Shown here piece after piece: positions 1 to 13,000 of a DNA stretch of 64,000 nt. The DNA is taken from assembly GCF_016859285.1 (NCBI RefSeq), contig NC_053410.1:22709558-22773557 (forward strand). Direction: 5' to 3'. Below the pieces are notes generated by a model. It did not search any database. It was not told the origin of the DNA and was given only the letters and a program-made list of their open reading frames with translations. The first letter of the stretch is position 1. The number at the start of each line of letters is the position of its first letter. Both the position numbers and the translations under genes were made by a program. This DNA is from Xiphias gladius. Taxonomy: Eukaryota > Chordata > Actinopteri > Istiophoriformes > Xiphiidae.

Positions 1-600
1 GAAGTCCAGAAAATATGTCTGAAACAGGGAAGGAAATGCTGCATTATGGAATCCTTTGAGGTTTTTGTGTTTGGCAGGCCACGTATCTTTGGTGACTTTG
101 CTCACAGTAAAATTTGAACACAATTTGGCACTACTACTTCCAAATCCCTGTCAAATTCTAGTAGAGTGATAAATCAATGGCATATGTGAGTGTGTATGTG
201 CATGTACATGTGCCCTGTCTGCTGCTGTTGCAGGGAAATTTTTTGGTCAGGTCTAGACTGGCTCTGTAATACAGTACATACCAGCAGATCAGCTGTGAGC
301 AGATCCTGGGTTCATTTATAGCTGTGGCCTTGTGTCCCTGCACGTCTGCCTGGCAACTCGTAACTCTGCTGTTCCAACTACTCAAGCTCACCCACCTCTC
401 AGACACTTTGGCCCCGTTATACTCACACCATGTCTAATTACTAGATACATAGTAGTCTGGGGAATTTAAATGTAGGGCATTCTTTATATAGCTTGTATCT
501 CAGTGTTAAATGTAGGCACCATTGCTTTAGCAAGATTTCTACACCTGTGACTTAACCAGTTTTGTCTCATTTTACCTCAGGGTCCCAGGGGCTCCTATTG
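1..600 (+). other. socs5: socs5 upstream intron end and 5' UTR
   Basis: Non-coding sequence before the socs5 start. A pyrimidine-rich stretch ends in an AG at 579-580, a good splice acceptor, so the coding exon probably begins at 581 with 20 nt of 5' UTR before the ATG at 601. The reading frame is open back to 562, but the part before 581 is probably intron. The first, non-coding socs5 exon must lie to the left of the window or is not recognisable. Nothing else is identifiable in 1-560. Confidence 0.6.
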
Positions 601-2292
601 ATGAAGAAAGCGGGCAACATGTGGAGCAACCTGAAGAGCAAATGCCAGACACTCTTTCACAACAACAGTTCAGGACCCAGTGAAAGCAGGGTTGAGGCAG
701 ATGCCGTCCACTGTGTGGTGGATCTTGGCCAAGGAGGCAGCTCAGGTGATGCGCATGCATCAGGAGCCTCCAGCCCATCACGGAGCCTCCTACCAGTGCC
801 AATGGTAACAGCAGGACGCCGCCATCACAACTGTGTGTCGGACATCCCTCAGATAGTTGAGATCACTATTGACAAGGACACTGAGGATATGCGGGGGGGA
901 TCAGGGGGTGTTCCCCTGGCCCGGAGAGACTCCTATTCCCGTCATGCTCCATGGGGGGGCAAGAAAAAGCACTCATGTTCCACCAAAACCCAGAGCTCTC
1001 TGGAGGGTGATAGGCGGTCTGGGCGTTTACGGGGGAGTGGCAACCGTAGGGACAGGCGTTATGGAGTCAGCTCCATCCAGGAGATGAGTGACTCTGTATC
1101 TGGAGGACGCAGTCTGAATGCTCGGTCTTTACGCCAGCGGCTAAGTGATACAGTAGGACTATGCTTACCCCTGCCTACTCGTAGACGCTCCCGTTCATCT
1201 AAGAACCCTGTCACCTCCAAACGTAAGATTCACTTGACAGAGCTCATGCTGGAGACGTGCCCCTTCCCACCAGGCTCAGACCTTGCTCACAAGTGGCACT
1301 TGATCAAGCAGCACACAGCACCGGTCAGCCCGCATTCCTCCACTGCCCTGCTCGATGCCTTTGACCCGGCCCACCCCTCTCCTGAGGATGAAGAGGAACG
1401 TCTACGTGAGCGCCGCAGACTTAGCATTGAGGAAGGTGTGGACCCACCACCTAATGCACAGATCCACACCCTGGAGGCCTCAGTGCCGGGGTCCTCTCTC
1501 TACAAACTGGGACCAAAGATGGCTCCTGGCATTGGAGAGGCCTCTGGGGATGGCCGGGCCTCAGGGACCGGCAGCTCTGTTGGTGCTGGATCATCAGGGG
1601 CCTGTGGGCAGGTGTTGGGGGCTACAGCGTCCGCCCACGACTGTGATTCTGAGGAGGATTCAACCACCCTCTGTCTGCAGGCAAGGAGGCCCAAGCAGAG
1701 GCACGCCTCTGGGGATGGTCACATGAGCCGGCAGCAACCTGGGCCCTGGAAGGTTCACACCCAGATAGACTACATCCATTGCCTGGTGCCAGACCTATTG
1801 CAGATCACAGCTCTGCCCTGTTACTGGGGCGTGATGGACCGCTACGAGGCTGAGGCACTGCTGGATGGACGGCCAGAGGGCACCTTCCTGCTGCGTGACT
1901 CCGCCCAGGAGGACTACCTCTTCTCCGTTAGCTTCCGCCGTTACAACCGCTCACTGCATGCCCGCATCGAGCAGTGGAACCACAACTTCAGCTTTGATGC
2001 TCATGACCCATGTGTTTTCCACTCTTCCACCGTTACAGGACTGCTGGAGCACTACAAGGACCCAAGCGCCTGCATGTTTTTTGAACCGCTGCTTACAGCA
2101 CCTCTCCATCGAACCTTTCCCTTTGGCCTGCAGCACTTGGCACGAGCTGCCATCTGCCGCTGGACCACCTACGATGGTATAGGCTCTTTGCCGCTGCCCC
2201 CTGCCTTGCAGGACTTCCTCAAGGAGTATCACTATAAACAGAAAGTACGAGTTCGCTGGCTGGAGAGGGAACCGCCACTCAAGGTCAAATAG
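601..2292 (+). CDS. socs5: Suppressor of cytokine signaling 5 (SOCS5), complete single coding exon
   Basis: Encodes 563 residues, close to mammalian SOCS5. Family role: substrate-recruiting subunit of a Cullin5-Elongin B/C ubiquitin ligase that dampens JAK/STAT and EGF-receptor signalling. The start at 601 gives [16 protein letters not shown], which lines up with the known SOCS5 N-terminus. Visible blocks are a conserved Ser/Arg-rich segment ([16 protein letters not shown], residues 108-123), the JAK-interaction region with [12 protein letters not shown] (about 207-247), and an SH2 domain from [14 protein letters not shown] at 408 to about 500. Within the SH2, FLLRDS carries the phosphotyrosine-binding Arg432. 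A C-terminal SOCS box (about 505-555) follows, with [11 protein letters not shown] as the Cul5-side motif. An insert rich in Gly, Ser and Ala (about 318-345) is longer than I recall in mammals. All coding sequence is in one exon, as in other vertebrates. Teleosts can have socs5a and socs5b; I cannot tell which this is. Confidence 0.97.
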   Translation: MKKAGNMWSNLKSKCQTLFHNNSSGPSESRVEADAVHCVVDLGQGGSSGDAHASGASSPSRSLLPVPMVTAGRRHHNCVSDIPQIVEITIDKDTEDMRGGSGGVPLARRDSYSRHAPWGGKKKHSCSTKTQSSLEGDRRSGRLRGSGNRRDRRYGVSSIQEMSDSVSGGRSLNARSLRQRLSDTVGLCLPLPTRRRSRSSKNPVTSKRKIHLTELMLETCPFPPGSDLAHKWHLIKQHTAPVSPHSSTALLDAFDPAHPSPEDEEERLRERRRLSIEEGVDPPPNAQIHTLEASVPGSSLYKLGPKMAPGIGEASGDGRASGTGSSVGAGSSGACGQVLGATASAHDCDSEEDSTTLCLQARRPKQRHASGDGHMSRQQPGPWKVHTQIDYIHCLVPDLLQITALPCYWGVMDRYEAEALLDGRPEGTFLLRDSAQEDYLFSVSFRRYNRSLHARIEQWNHNFSFDAHDPCVFHSSTVTGLLEHYKDPSACMFFEPLLTAPLHRTFPFGLQHLARAAICRWTTYDGIGSLPLPPALQDFLKEYHYKQKVRVRWLEREPPLKVK

Positions 2293-3961
2293 GGCGGGTT
2301 TCTCCATTGTCTGTACATACAGTGCAGGAGGATCACAGAACTTTAGAAATTCCTCATTAGCCAATTAGAGGCTATACTGATATGGCGCTCTCTCTGGCAG
2401 GAAATGGAATTTAAATGTAACAAGCTATTCAAGATTCATTCTAATCTTTGTTTTAGTTATTACTTACATCACAGAAAATACATATGATTATATTCAGTAT
2501 AATGCTGTCTGGCAAGCACATGTTTTTGTGTTAAACAGGTTGTTTTGACAGGGAGGGAAGGCACAAATATCAGTGCTTTGTGTCTTTTCTCTCATGCATT
2601 GTGCTAAATGTCTGCCTGATCCAACAACATCACCCTGCCTGTAGACCTGCCTGCATGCCTCCCCTGTTCATCCCAAATCGCTATTTAGGCCCACATGGCT
2701 ACGTTGTACAGTTCACTTTGTGCTTTCTCTATTTTTTTACTTCCTTAGCTTGTCAAAGCACCTAGTGGAGCACCTTCCCAAGTGTTTTAAGGTCTGTGTG
2801 GGTTGAGAGGGCATCTGGAGGTGCTATTGGTATATTGCAGTCAGAGCTTGTCCCATGGATAGAGCTACACATAAGGCACATTCTTTGCCATTTCTTTGCA
2901 CGCATGAGTATCAGCGAAGCCAGAGACAGGGAGAGATTCTGAGAGGGTCCATAGAGTTCAGGACAGCACATCAGGGAAATTAAGTGCTTTCTAAGGATAA
3001 TAGATTTGTCCTTAAAAACACTAGTTCCTCCTCAAGCAGTAATGGTGAATGATGAATACTAAATCAGTCTAGTGTGTCCTATTTAGTGAACAAGCTAAAC
3101 TTATCAACTTTTCTCCCACTGTACAGAATTGCTTTTGAAACAGGAGGCACAGGATGTAAGGAAATATTCTAATAATTCTTGCCATTGTTACGGATGTCAA
3201 AGCAGTCTGTTATTTCTTCACTGGCCACAGGCACTTCAACTCTCTGCACATATGCACCCAGTTAATTTTTTCATGTATAAAATATAGCTCCTTAGGTAAC
3301 ATTTGAGCAGTCTGGGGTCTTTATGGAATTGTGCTATGGCTTTATATGGTTTAACACCTACTTTCTTCAGTTAGCACCTTTTAGTGGCATCTGGCTGAAC
3401 AGAGAGCTTTGACCCTGTGTATTCAATTTGGGTATTTTTCTTTCGTTTTCACAAGACACTTGTAATATCAGTGCAGCGAGCTGTGCACTTTGCTTATTGT
3501 AAATGCCAACAGGTGTTTTCTGAGAAGTCAAGGGTGCGTGTGAAAAGTGGTAGGTGAAGACAATCAATTAAACTAAACTCCCAGGATTAGATTGCAGTAC
3601 CCTTTCCCTCCTGAATTTATATTTCTTTTATAAAACCATGTAAAATGTGTCAAGCTGTTTTTATGAGGAGCACTGTGTCACTAACAGGAACGAGCACATG
3701 AAGCTTTTTCTTCGGAGTCCATGTCCCCCATTTCACAACTTATTACTATGAGGTCTCAACCCCAACAAATCCCCTCATTGCCTGGATGCATTTATAGTCA
3801 TATCATTGAGTGCCGGCTAACACTCAACTCTTGAGGGGTTGGCATATACTTGAGATCTTTAGTTATGTAATCTTAATTATTTTAGTTGTGTGGCTTGGTA
3901 CAAATGCACTGCAGGCTATCCAGTCATTTCTGTTGTGTTCTCAGCGTGAAGAGAAAATAAA
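2293..3961 (+). other. socs5: socs5 3' UTR with candidate poly(A) signal
   Basis: AT-rich non-coding sequence following the socs5 stop. The first convincing AATAAA on the plus strand is at 3956-3961, followed by a T-rich stretch. This gives a 3' UTR of about 1.7 kb, reasonable for SOCS5, whose mammalian 3' UTR is long. A second AATAAA near 4571 would be an alternative end. The extent is inferred. Confidence 0.45.
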
Positions 3962-4667
3962 TGTAACTTATGTGCCTTTTTAGAAAAACATTTATCTTGT
4001 TCCATAATCAGTTGCTTTGTAGTCTAAACCTGGAGCAGGAGATGCTTCAACACAGTCGCTTGGATGACATCAAATGAGCCTGAAGAGAATAACAATGAAG
4101 AGGTGCATGAGCTCAAAGCTCACTTACTTATGATGCACGTTAAAGTTTTTGCAACAGAAAAAAAATATAGTGGTGCTATGTTGGTTAAGATATAACAGGT
4201 TATTGAAATTATAAGTTTTACATTAGTTACATTTGTTCTCACTCACTAGTGCATGCATTGGTCTCTTGCCACATTATGGCTTGTGTGGTCGTATTAGGTC
4301 ATTAGAGGGTCCAATGACAGCCCTACTGTAGCATATTTCAGTGCAAGATATCCACATTTGTCCAGCCCTCACATGTGTAGGTTCTTGCCTGCAACTTGAC
4401 AAAACAAATCCTAATGAGAGGGCATCAGAATGATCCAACTTCTGATGACAATACCCAAGTTAGCCATCAGTGTTTAAACTAATTCATCAGCAAGTGTTTG
4501 TTTTAACTCTTAATTAGTAGTAAAAACACATTACCTGGCTTTTATAAAAATGAAATTAGTTTAACTTTTAAATAAAATGTGTGCACATGACTGGGAGAAT
4601 GAGATGGGTGCAAACAAGTGAGATTCCTAAGGTGTTTAGAGAATGTTTTTCTAACATAAATACTATT

Positions 4668-5296
4668 CAGTGTTTCCCATTCATTGATTTATTTGTGGTG
4701 ACTTGCTACAGTATCAACAGTGACCGCCACATATTGATTTTCTATTTTTTTTAATTCTATTACGAATGGGTCAAATCTTACTTCATTGCAGAGCTGTGGG
4801 CAGTGCATTGATTCACTCAGCCCCTCCTTGCCCTGCTCCTGCTCTCTCTCTCTTTCCCACACACACAAACACACTGACAACGGACCCGTCTTTCACAGCC
4901 GGAGTGGCCATCGGGAGCACTGGGAGAAATCCCGCTGCGTCAGTTGGCCGCTGGACCGTCAAAAAATCCATTACGTTTTTACTGCCCTGTCTCTTTATTG
5001 GCCCTCTTTGTGTGACTATCATTCAGGATTGGGCTCACTATGAAATCACAATGTGTAATCAACTCTCACCAACTCAACCCAAGTCAATGACGGTTGTTAC
5101 TTGTTTGACACAACGTGAAGCAATGGAGCTGTATATATTGTTCAGTAATTTATTAGTCACAAAGTACTTGGCAATTAAAATATTTGCTGCGGAGCACCTT
5201 ATATATGGTATTATTTAATAATTAATTTAAGAACCCCCCCCCGCCGCACCTGTCAGCTACCGCCACAAATAGAATCTAAGTGTGTGGGAAACACTG
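4668..5296. mobile_element. Non-autonomous hAT-type element (MITE)
   Basis: Both ends carry the terminal inverted repeat CAGTGTTTCCCA, followed inward on each side by a TTTGTGG block. This end sequence is typical of hAT-family MITEs in fish. The interior of about 600 bp encodes no transposase. The 8-bp flanks (before 4668 and after 5296) no longer match well, so the insertion is old. The open frames inside it are chance. Confidence 0.75.
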
Positions 5297-6158
5297 CAAT
5301 TAACTGGAAAGTATTTAGATGAAAACCCTGCAGTGATGTATATAACTAAAATATTAAAGCTGAAACACGCCTGAGCTCATGATCACTGGAAAGGTTCATC
5401 TGTAAATGTTCTCAAACTAGTTCATTTTTTTAGTCTGTGTATGTGTGTGCTCGTGTCTATCAGCCCACACATATGTTTAAGGTTACTTTTGTTCTCATCA
5501 GTGAGGATGAATCTTGAACAAATATCAGTGCGTTTTCTTGCCCATGAATATCTGAGACTGTGACCAAAGCTCCTGCACAGTTATGTGTATTAACTACTGG
5601 GCTATTGCTTATTGCAGTACTCAGTGGTGATAAAATTAAGCTAAATTCTATTTCAGCTTTACTAACAAGTGAAAGCTAATTCCATACTACAGTATGTAAC
5701 ACTTAGGCTGCTCTTCTTTGCTATAACATATACATGTGGGAGGACCTGGCTATGTTAAGCTCGCATCTGCACCCTGAAACTAAGCAATCGTCCTATTTTC
5801 ACATATTTATCAGGCAGGCAACAAGAAATTTTTTATTCTTATGCAGTTGGTAAAAGATAATTGGTGTAGGTTTAAGGGTTAATATTTCTCATATCTCACT
5901 AACCAATTTTTAACTTCTATACTGCATTGTGAATTGATCAGCATTTATGGAACATTTCCTCACATAAAAGTCTGGAACATTTTCCACTGCCTCGCCCGCT
6001 CTTTGTTGTCAGAAAGCATGAATCACCTATTTGTGTTAGAGTGGCAGGAGTGATTGTTAGGAGGAGGAGGAGAAGGCTGACATTTGAGTGGCTTGCATGT
6101 GCACTTTTATGTTTCAGAATTTTTAGCATCCACATTGTCAAATAAAAGAAAATGTATA
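5297..6158. other. Intergenic spacer, no gene seen
   Basis: AT-rich sequence between the hAT MITE and the Tc1 element. I see no coding exon, RNA gene or clear repeat boundary here. Confidence 0.5.
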
Positions 6159-7413
6159 CAATAGCTTCAGAAAGTATTCAGACCCCTTCATTTTGTTTTC
6201 ACACTTTTGTGCTGTAGGTTTAATTCTATAAATGGGTAAAATTGTCCCTCAATCTACCCTCAATAGCCACAATGACAAAGTGAAAACATGTTTTCATAAA
6301 TTTTTGCAAATTTATTAAAAACCAGAAAGTTAAATCTCTCATTTACAAAAGTATTCAGACGCTTGATTCAGTACTTTGTAGTCAAAGCTTTGAGTCTTCT
6401 TAGGGAAGTCTCTACAAGCTTTGCACACCTGGATTAGGGCAGTTTATCCTATTCTTGCTGAGAGTTCCTCTCAAGCTCCATCGGATTGGATGGGAAACGT
6501 CTGGGTTTTGGCTGGGCCACTCAAGGACAGTCGGAGACTTGTCCCGAACCACTCCATCGTTGTGTTGGCTGTATGCCTCGGATCATTGCAGTGATGAGGT
6601 GAACTGTCACCTTTCTGGCAAAGAGTTACATTTTTGTCTCATCACTCTGGAGAATCTATTTCCTCATGCTCTGAGTTCTTTAAATGCCGTTTGACAACTC
6701 CAAGCGGACTGCCATATGGCTTTTACTCAAAGTGGCTTCTGTCTATCTACTCTACCATAAAGGCCTGATTGATGGAGTGCTGCTGAGATGCTCGTCCTTC
6801 CGGCAGGATCTCCCAACCATGCAGAGGATTTCTGAAACTCTGTTACAGTGACCATTGGCTTCTTGGTCACCTCCATGACCAAGGCCCTTTTTGCCCAGTT
6901 ACTCGGTTTGGCTGTAGGCCAGCTCCAGGAAGAGTCCTGTTGGTTCCAAACTTCTTCCATTTCACAATTATTGAGTCCATTGTGCTCCTGGGAACACTCA
7001 GTCCTTTAGAAATGGTTTTATAACCTTGCCCTGATCTATGCCTTGTCATGATTTTATCTTATATACCTTATATACACAGGCTTGTGCCTTTCTAAACTAC
7101 GTCCAAACAATTCAATTTGCCACAGGTGGACTCCAGTCAAGTTCTAGACACATCTCAAGGATAATTAAAGCAAAGAGGATCCACCTGAATACCGTTTGGA
7201 GTGCAACAGCAAAGGGTCTGAATGGTTTTGTAAATAAAAGGTTTCAGTTATCGATTTTTCATAAATATGCAAATATTTCTAAAAACATGTTTTTACATTA
7301 TAATTTTGGGTTAATGAGTGTAGATTGATGGGCAAAAATTTATCAGTTGAAAATAAAAACTACAACATAAAGTGCAAAAAGTGAAGGAGTCAGAATACTC
7401 TTCCAAGCCGCTG
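6159..7413 (-). mobile_element. Degenerate Tc1/mariner transposon
   Basis: A 1255-bp element flanked by TA at 6157-6158 and 7414-7415, the expected target duplication. The two ends are imperfect inverted repeats of roughly 30 bp built on CTTCAGAAAGTATTCAGAC. The interior reads, on the minus strand, as a broken Tc1-type transposase. Autonomous fish Tc1 elements are about 1.6 kb, so this copy has lost several hundred bases of the catalytic part. It cannot encode an active enzyme. Confidence 0.88.
6450..7060 (-). pseudogene. Tc1-type transposase remnant, frameshifted
   Basis: Minus-strand fragments resemble the N-terminal paired-like DNA-binding half of Tc1 transposases. The clearest is 6867-7049, with a helix-turn-helix-like stretch (SVPRSTMDSIIVKWKKFG) followed by the NRTLPGAG linker. 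The frame then shifts, and 6727-6960 continues the similarity in another frame (LVMEVTKKPMVTVTEFQKS). Catalytic DDE/DDD segments are largely deleted or unrecognisable. Frameshifts and stops show it is dead. Confidence 0.75.
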
Positions 7414-7636
7414 TATCTACTGAAGACCCACAAACATCATGCTATCTTCTATCTTGCTCACTGCCACCTGCCTATCATGCTGCTTCTTAGCAATAGCATG
7501 TTACTCCTTACCGTGACCAACCCCACTTGCGGGCACTAATCACAGGCTAATTTTACCATGTGGGGATATAAATTTACTGGGTACTATAAGGGCCACTGTG
7601 TGTTGCCTTATGGCTGCTGTATGACTGAGGGAGGCC

Positions 7637-7662
7637 TTTTTTTTTTTTTTTTTTTTTTTTTT
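7637..7662. repeat. Poly(T) tract
   Basis: A run of 26 T residues between two DNA transposons. It may mark an old poly(A)-tailed insertion in minus orientation, but no body is recognisable. Confidence 0.6.
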
Positions 7663-7941
7663 AATCCAACTGCTCTCTCCCCATCTGGATACATCCTTAA
7701 CATCACTGTGTTCATGTAGAGGTGACTTTGGTTTAGAGTGAACTTGAGGCCTATTTGTCCGACCCTCTACTCTTTCTCCAACCCTACTAGGGCGATGTTA
7801 GGCTGAAGTTAACCTTAAAAAGCAGGAGATGGAGCTGGCTCACTGAGAGCGCTGGCTTCCTGTCGTGGCAACAACGTGCTCACAGAGGGTGCAAGGAATT
7901 TGTTGAAGTAAATAGCACTTTAATTGTGTATTTGTGTTCTA

Positions 7942-8619
7942 CTGTGCCGTCTGCAAGTATTAGGACAGTGACACGTTTTTCGTTATACTGGCTCTTTACT
8001 CCATTAAATTCTATTTTAAATGACAGTTGGGCTTAGCAACAACTTAAAGCTTTAACTTAAGGGTTTGTATCCATATTGGGTGGACATGGTAGGAATTGTC
8101 CCAGTTTTTGTGAAATCTGGCCCACAGTTCAACGCACTTAAGTTGTCATATTTGAATTTGGTTGGACATCTTTTGCAGCCAAAGTCTATGACACACATAC
8201 ATGAGCAGACAGCTTTGTTTGTGGTGATGTTCTGTGAGGTCTGTAACTGCAGTCATGTTCATTCTCGCTTGTTTTGGGAGATTTTTGCCCTCAGTCTGGT
8301 TATCAGCAAATGAAACATCCTTGGTTGGACTGAGGTCTGGACTTGGCCAGTCAAGAAAATTCTGTTCTGGCTCTCGTTGGTTGTCCTTTCAGTGCGTTAA
8401 GGATCGTCTTTCACCTGCTGTGACCTGAAATTGCATATCGAAAAGCCAGTACTCCCACTCTGTACACCCAGTATGGATTTGAACTCTCTCAAATGTAAGA
8501 AAGAAAAAAAAACTGGGAGTTAGCACTTTAACCTCATAGTCATTGTTTCATTACCTGTATGCTGCACTACAGAGTCAAAACAACTGAAAATGTCCCACTG
8601 TCCAAACACTTATGGACAG
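7942..8619. mobile_element. Non-autonomous Tc1-like element, 678 bp
   Basis: Flanked by TA at 7940-7941 and 8620-8621. The ends are inverted copies of a CTGTnC...TnnGGACAGTG sequence (7942 onward; reverse complement of 8580-8619), with similarity running about 60 bp inward. The interior contains a stretch (about 8320-8360) resembling the transposase region of larger fish Tc1 elements read on the minus strand, but no usable frame. Confidence 0.75.
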
Positions 8620-9860
8620 TACTCTACGTGTATTATTTCGAGATGGCGAGATTTGTGTGAGTGTTACAAAAAAGCCGGTGGTCCTGAAATATTTCACTTA
8701 TATTCAGGTGTTGTAAGCTGTGTTAGTGGAGTAGTAGTCTCCACCATGCTGCAGACTCTGTGCATGCGTGTGTGTTGTGTGGGAGTATATTAGTGTATGG
8801 ACAGAGCCACACGGAGGGTTCCAGTGGAGGGGATGCAGAGTCGACTGTGAGGGGTGATGACAGTGACTCCAATGAACAATGCCTCTCTGCCCCTGTCCCA
8901 CCCCCTTATTCTCAGGCAGGCCCATTGCAAGGAGAGTCCCAGGACCCTCTCAACCCAGTTTTCCCCATGGGAAATATCTGATGTTAAGTGTAGCACATGT
9001 TTGCCATATAACCCATAGATTTAGGAGGGGAAAAAAGCATTGTATGTATGATGAATGATGGAGTTATGGAATAGGATCCTGATGAAAAGACATTTTATTC
9101 TTCTGTGGTGCATTAACTGTCAAGGAACACACATACATTTGCACACATCATCACACTTCTAACACCTGCACTACCCCAGGTATTGACACACACCACACCT
9201 TCCCACCACCCCTCCCTATGCCAGGGATGTGTAAACATGGACCACATTTAGCCAGCACCACCTTTTTTTGTGACTCCCCTAAAAAAGGGAAAACAAAGAT
9301 GGGTGTTTACGTGTATATTCTATGTTCTTAAAAAACAAAATGCCATGAATTGAACTATTTTGACCTTATATTGTCATTAGTATGACACTATTTAGCTGCA
9401 CTATGAGATCCTCATTTTAGGCAAGAAACCACTGGGTCTGGTCTGGATGAAAGACAGGCTGGTTATGTTGCAAAAGCAGCACCCCTGGATGTAGGACTCC
9501 TACCCCCCACCTTGGTACGACTCATGGTTTCAGCTCTTAGAGGACAAACAAAAAAAAAAGATATTTTAAACTTTTTTTTTTTTTTTTCATGTTCCCATAT
9601 ATATTTTAGAAAGCTGGGCTAAGTGCTATATGCAAACAGAAAAAGATGTATGAAAGAATTATTATTTTTCATTATTACTTCTCCCTTATATGCAATGGAG
9701 TGTAGTGTAACAATGGTTGCAATCCTCTGTCACTTTAATGCTGTATGTGCACATTGGTTGCTGTGTGGATGTAGGTGCCGAGGCAACAGGACTTGACAAT
9801 GATGGGAACTAATGGTTGTCACTCTGCAGCGCCGCAGTGTTCCCAGACTGCCTTATTCGT
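8620..9860. other. Intergenic spacer, no gene seen
   Basis: Contains A- and T-rich runs (9550-9590) and CA-rich low-complexity sequence near 9130-9200. The open frames on both strands at 8704-8996 overlap, lack known domains and have no splice context, so I do not call them. Confidence 0.4.
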
Positions 9861-9865
9861 TCCGA

Positions 9866-10007
9866 CCAATCACAAGAGCCCTTTAAATCTGGGGCCGCAG
9901 CCACTGCCACAGGCTGAGCAAGCTGAAGTCAGACGAATATCGCTGTTCCATTTTCTTCTGCTTTTCCTCGCTTGTTCTTTTTTCTTTATCTCCTCTTCTT
10001 CTGTCAG
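9866..10007 (+). promoter_or_regulatory. Possible core promoter and short exon (unassigned)
   Basis: A CCAAT box in a GACCAATCA context (9866-9870) lies 11 bp before a TATA-like CTTTAAAT (9882-9887). A G/C-rich stretch and a pyrimidine tract follow, ending in TGTCAG|GTAGG at 10007/10008. That junction could be a splice donor for a short non-coding first exon, but the pyrimidine tract before it also makes it look like an acceptor. No downstream exon is identified. It is a candidate only. Confidence 0.25.
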
Positions 10008-10011
10008 GTAG

Positions 10012-13000
10012 GATTTGGAGCGTGTAAATGGCATAATCATGTTCACATCTCACTATCTGTTTTGTGTATCTGCTTCACCATTCAAAGAGAAAAAAAAAAA
10101 ACAGTTGTTTTCCAGTATAACCTGTTCATTTTTAAGAGCCGTATGATGCGACACTTGTAGCTGTCACTCTTGGTGCTTGGCTTATGCTTCATTGTCTTAA
10201 TATTCCAAATAAAACTGTTAAGTGTAATCCACACTGGCCCATGATATAATATTGAGTATGTTTTTTGTTTTTGTTTTTTTCCCTTTCATCATGCCGCAAT
10301 ATACGTCTGGTTGTTTCCTAGCGGTGAGTCAAGGTGTGATTTGGTCAGAGGCCATGGTGACATCTGGGTATCTGATTTTGGTGAATGTTCAAGAAACAGT
10401 GGTGATGGATCACTGAAACCAAAGGCTCAGTATTCAGTGCATTCCATTTATCTTTTTCTTAACTGTACCTCTCCAACCAGTTTATTGAAGTTGCTCTCCT
10501 GATGTGTTAACATAACACTTAAATCATAATTTCATAGAGTAGTGGCTTCAGGTCAAATGTTTCACTCAAAACTGTTCCCTTAAGCAGCACGTTTTTACCT
10601 TAGGCATGTAGTTGAACTGAAGAAGGATTTCAAGGGAAAAAAAAGTTCAAAACTGAATTCACTGAAAGTATCCAAAAACTTAATTGTGAATCATTTTCAA
10701 ACGTGCAGTGCACTTACAGTTCTAACCTCTCTGCCATTATGGCAGACTGTGCAACGTGTAGCTTATACGGTCTGGCTCTGGATACATCTGAATCCTTTTT
10801 TTGGTCTTTTTCATTTTGACAATAAATAGAATAACAGGCCCCAAGATTTTAAATTTCCTAGTTAAATTTCAGATTGAGTTGCTGTTCCTCCAGATGTCCC
10901 AAACACACAATTATTTAAATTCCCCCCATGTTTACATTTCATTACTTTACAAGAACAACACACATCCATCAACATCACTTTAACTGTTTCAGTCTTAGCC
11001 AGCTGGCAAGTTTTTAATTGCAGTCCTTTGGCAAACTGAAAACTAATAAAGTTAAAAGTTAAAAACAAATTTAACAGAAGATGTCATAGTGACAACAATA
11101 ACAGCAAAGTCAGCCTAATCAAGATAGCGTGCGAACCATGCAAGAGCCACAAGAAGCAGCAAAACATCGATGCAATCGTATAAACTTCTGTTCCCTTTGG
11201 CTGTTTTTAAAAGAGCAGTGTAACTTGATAAAATCAAATATCACACAATACAGCACACTTTCAATTTAGTGAAACCTTAAATCAATACAAATTATTTTTA
11301 ATACTTAAGATCTAAATATGAAATGATATACAAGGAACCTGTCACCACATATATTCCCCTTTTCAATTTTAAAGCCTACGGTTACATAAATCAGTTACAT
11401 AAATAGTCCAATAAAGTCCTCTGAAATGAGACCTTAACAAACCAATTCCATGAATTTAACAATTCCTCTGCATACACCCAAGTACACTCATTCTGCAGCT
11501 AAAATAAATAAATAATTAATAAAATTCCCTCAATACGCAAGTCGTGGCTTGGAAGCAGTTACGCTGCATGACTAACTAAACCAAGCTACCAAAATTAAAC
11601 CTCACGTGCAGAGACTGTTATAAGTTGATGGAATGTCACCTGGACCGTAGGTCCCGCTGGGAAAGCAACAGGGAAGAGTGGGATCTCAGTCTGTGGACCC
11701 CGAAAAAGGGCTAGAATAGCTTCACCAGTGGGTGGCTATCTAGCTGTAATTGGATAAAGAGATTTTTGAAAAACATCACCAGAAAAACAGTTTGTTCTCT
11801 GGGTACGATTTCAAAAGGGTTTGAAATCATATATGAACTGGCCAAACTAAACAAGCTAAAATAACCAAATATTTAAGAAAATGTTGATTCATGCTTTCAT
11901 CTTCATTTTATTTATTTGTGCCTACAAAGGCACAAGGATTCTTTAGATCTATATTTGGATTGATTTGGATGATGCAATTTGCGGCAGTAACAAACAGGAT
12001 TCAGTAAATAATAAGGTTGTAAATAGGACTAATGCTAACAGGTTGGTAAAATGCAGGAAATACAAATTTAGAAATGGAGCGGAGAAAAATCTCTGAGTTA
12101 CATATCGTACAGTATTTTCTGAGCTCTACCCTGTAGTCTCATCTATAGTTTGCAGCTCCCGATTCAACCTTTCTCACCAATAGACAGACGACCTCCCAAC
12201 TCTGACCGCCCGCTCAGCCATACCCACAGTCTAACTCCCCTCACTGTTCCCGGCAGCAGCTTAGTAGACAGACAAGACCGAGCTGCCTGGAACTTCACAG
12301 TTAAGTATTTGTTCATTTGAAATGAAGTATAAATAGCATGTGGGTTATCGGTTTCAAGTTAGCTACCCAAGGCTTATGAATAATTGACGCGCACCCCGGA
12401 GGAGGGTGATGGTGAGCTACCGTACAGGGCAGGACACTTTCGTTTGGCTCAAAGAGAGGACAAGAAATCAACAAAACTGAGTTACAAAGTCACGTAAGTT
12501 TTATATCCATACTCTCAAAACATAACCTCAAGTTCCCTATTAAACCTTCTGGCAAAACCAGAATAGAAACCAAGCAGTAACTCTCAAGCAATAAGTTGTG
12601 GATTCTAGAGTTGGATGTGGGTCACTGACGAGAAGAGGAAGAGGAGAGGGGGGGGTGAGATTGTAGATGATGAAGGTCTTGTCAGTTTGTCAGCAGACCA
12701 AACCCTCCAGATTTCATCTCCTTATCAGCCCAGTGTGCCAGCCTCCCCTGTACGCACTGCTCTATCTCTGGTTTGAAAATTGAGCTGCATAAACAGCGGT
12801 TGTTGGCAGCAGCATCAAAAGACAAGTCGAGGGTGAGAACCATCACACTATCAAGATAAGTCTTTTTTGTCTGCTGTTCTTTGCCAAGAACCTTATGTAT
12901 TTTTAATAATGAGGGTTCACACAAAAGTACAGTGCTTTTTGTGTTGTTTTGTGTTGTCACGTGCAATTTACTCTCCTTGCTTTATTATATGTGGTAGTGT

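Noticed and set aside
562..600. N-terminal extension of socs5 by 13 residues
   Set aside because: It crosses a splice acceptor (579-580), and the conserved SOCS5 N-terminus starts at 601.
5740..5800. Stretch resembling part of a 5S rRNA-derived SINE
   Set aside because: Only a short AAACTAAGCA-like match; no internal promoter boxes at proper spacing.
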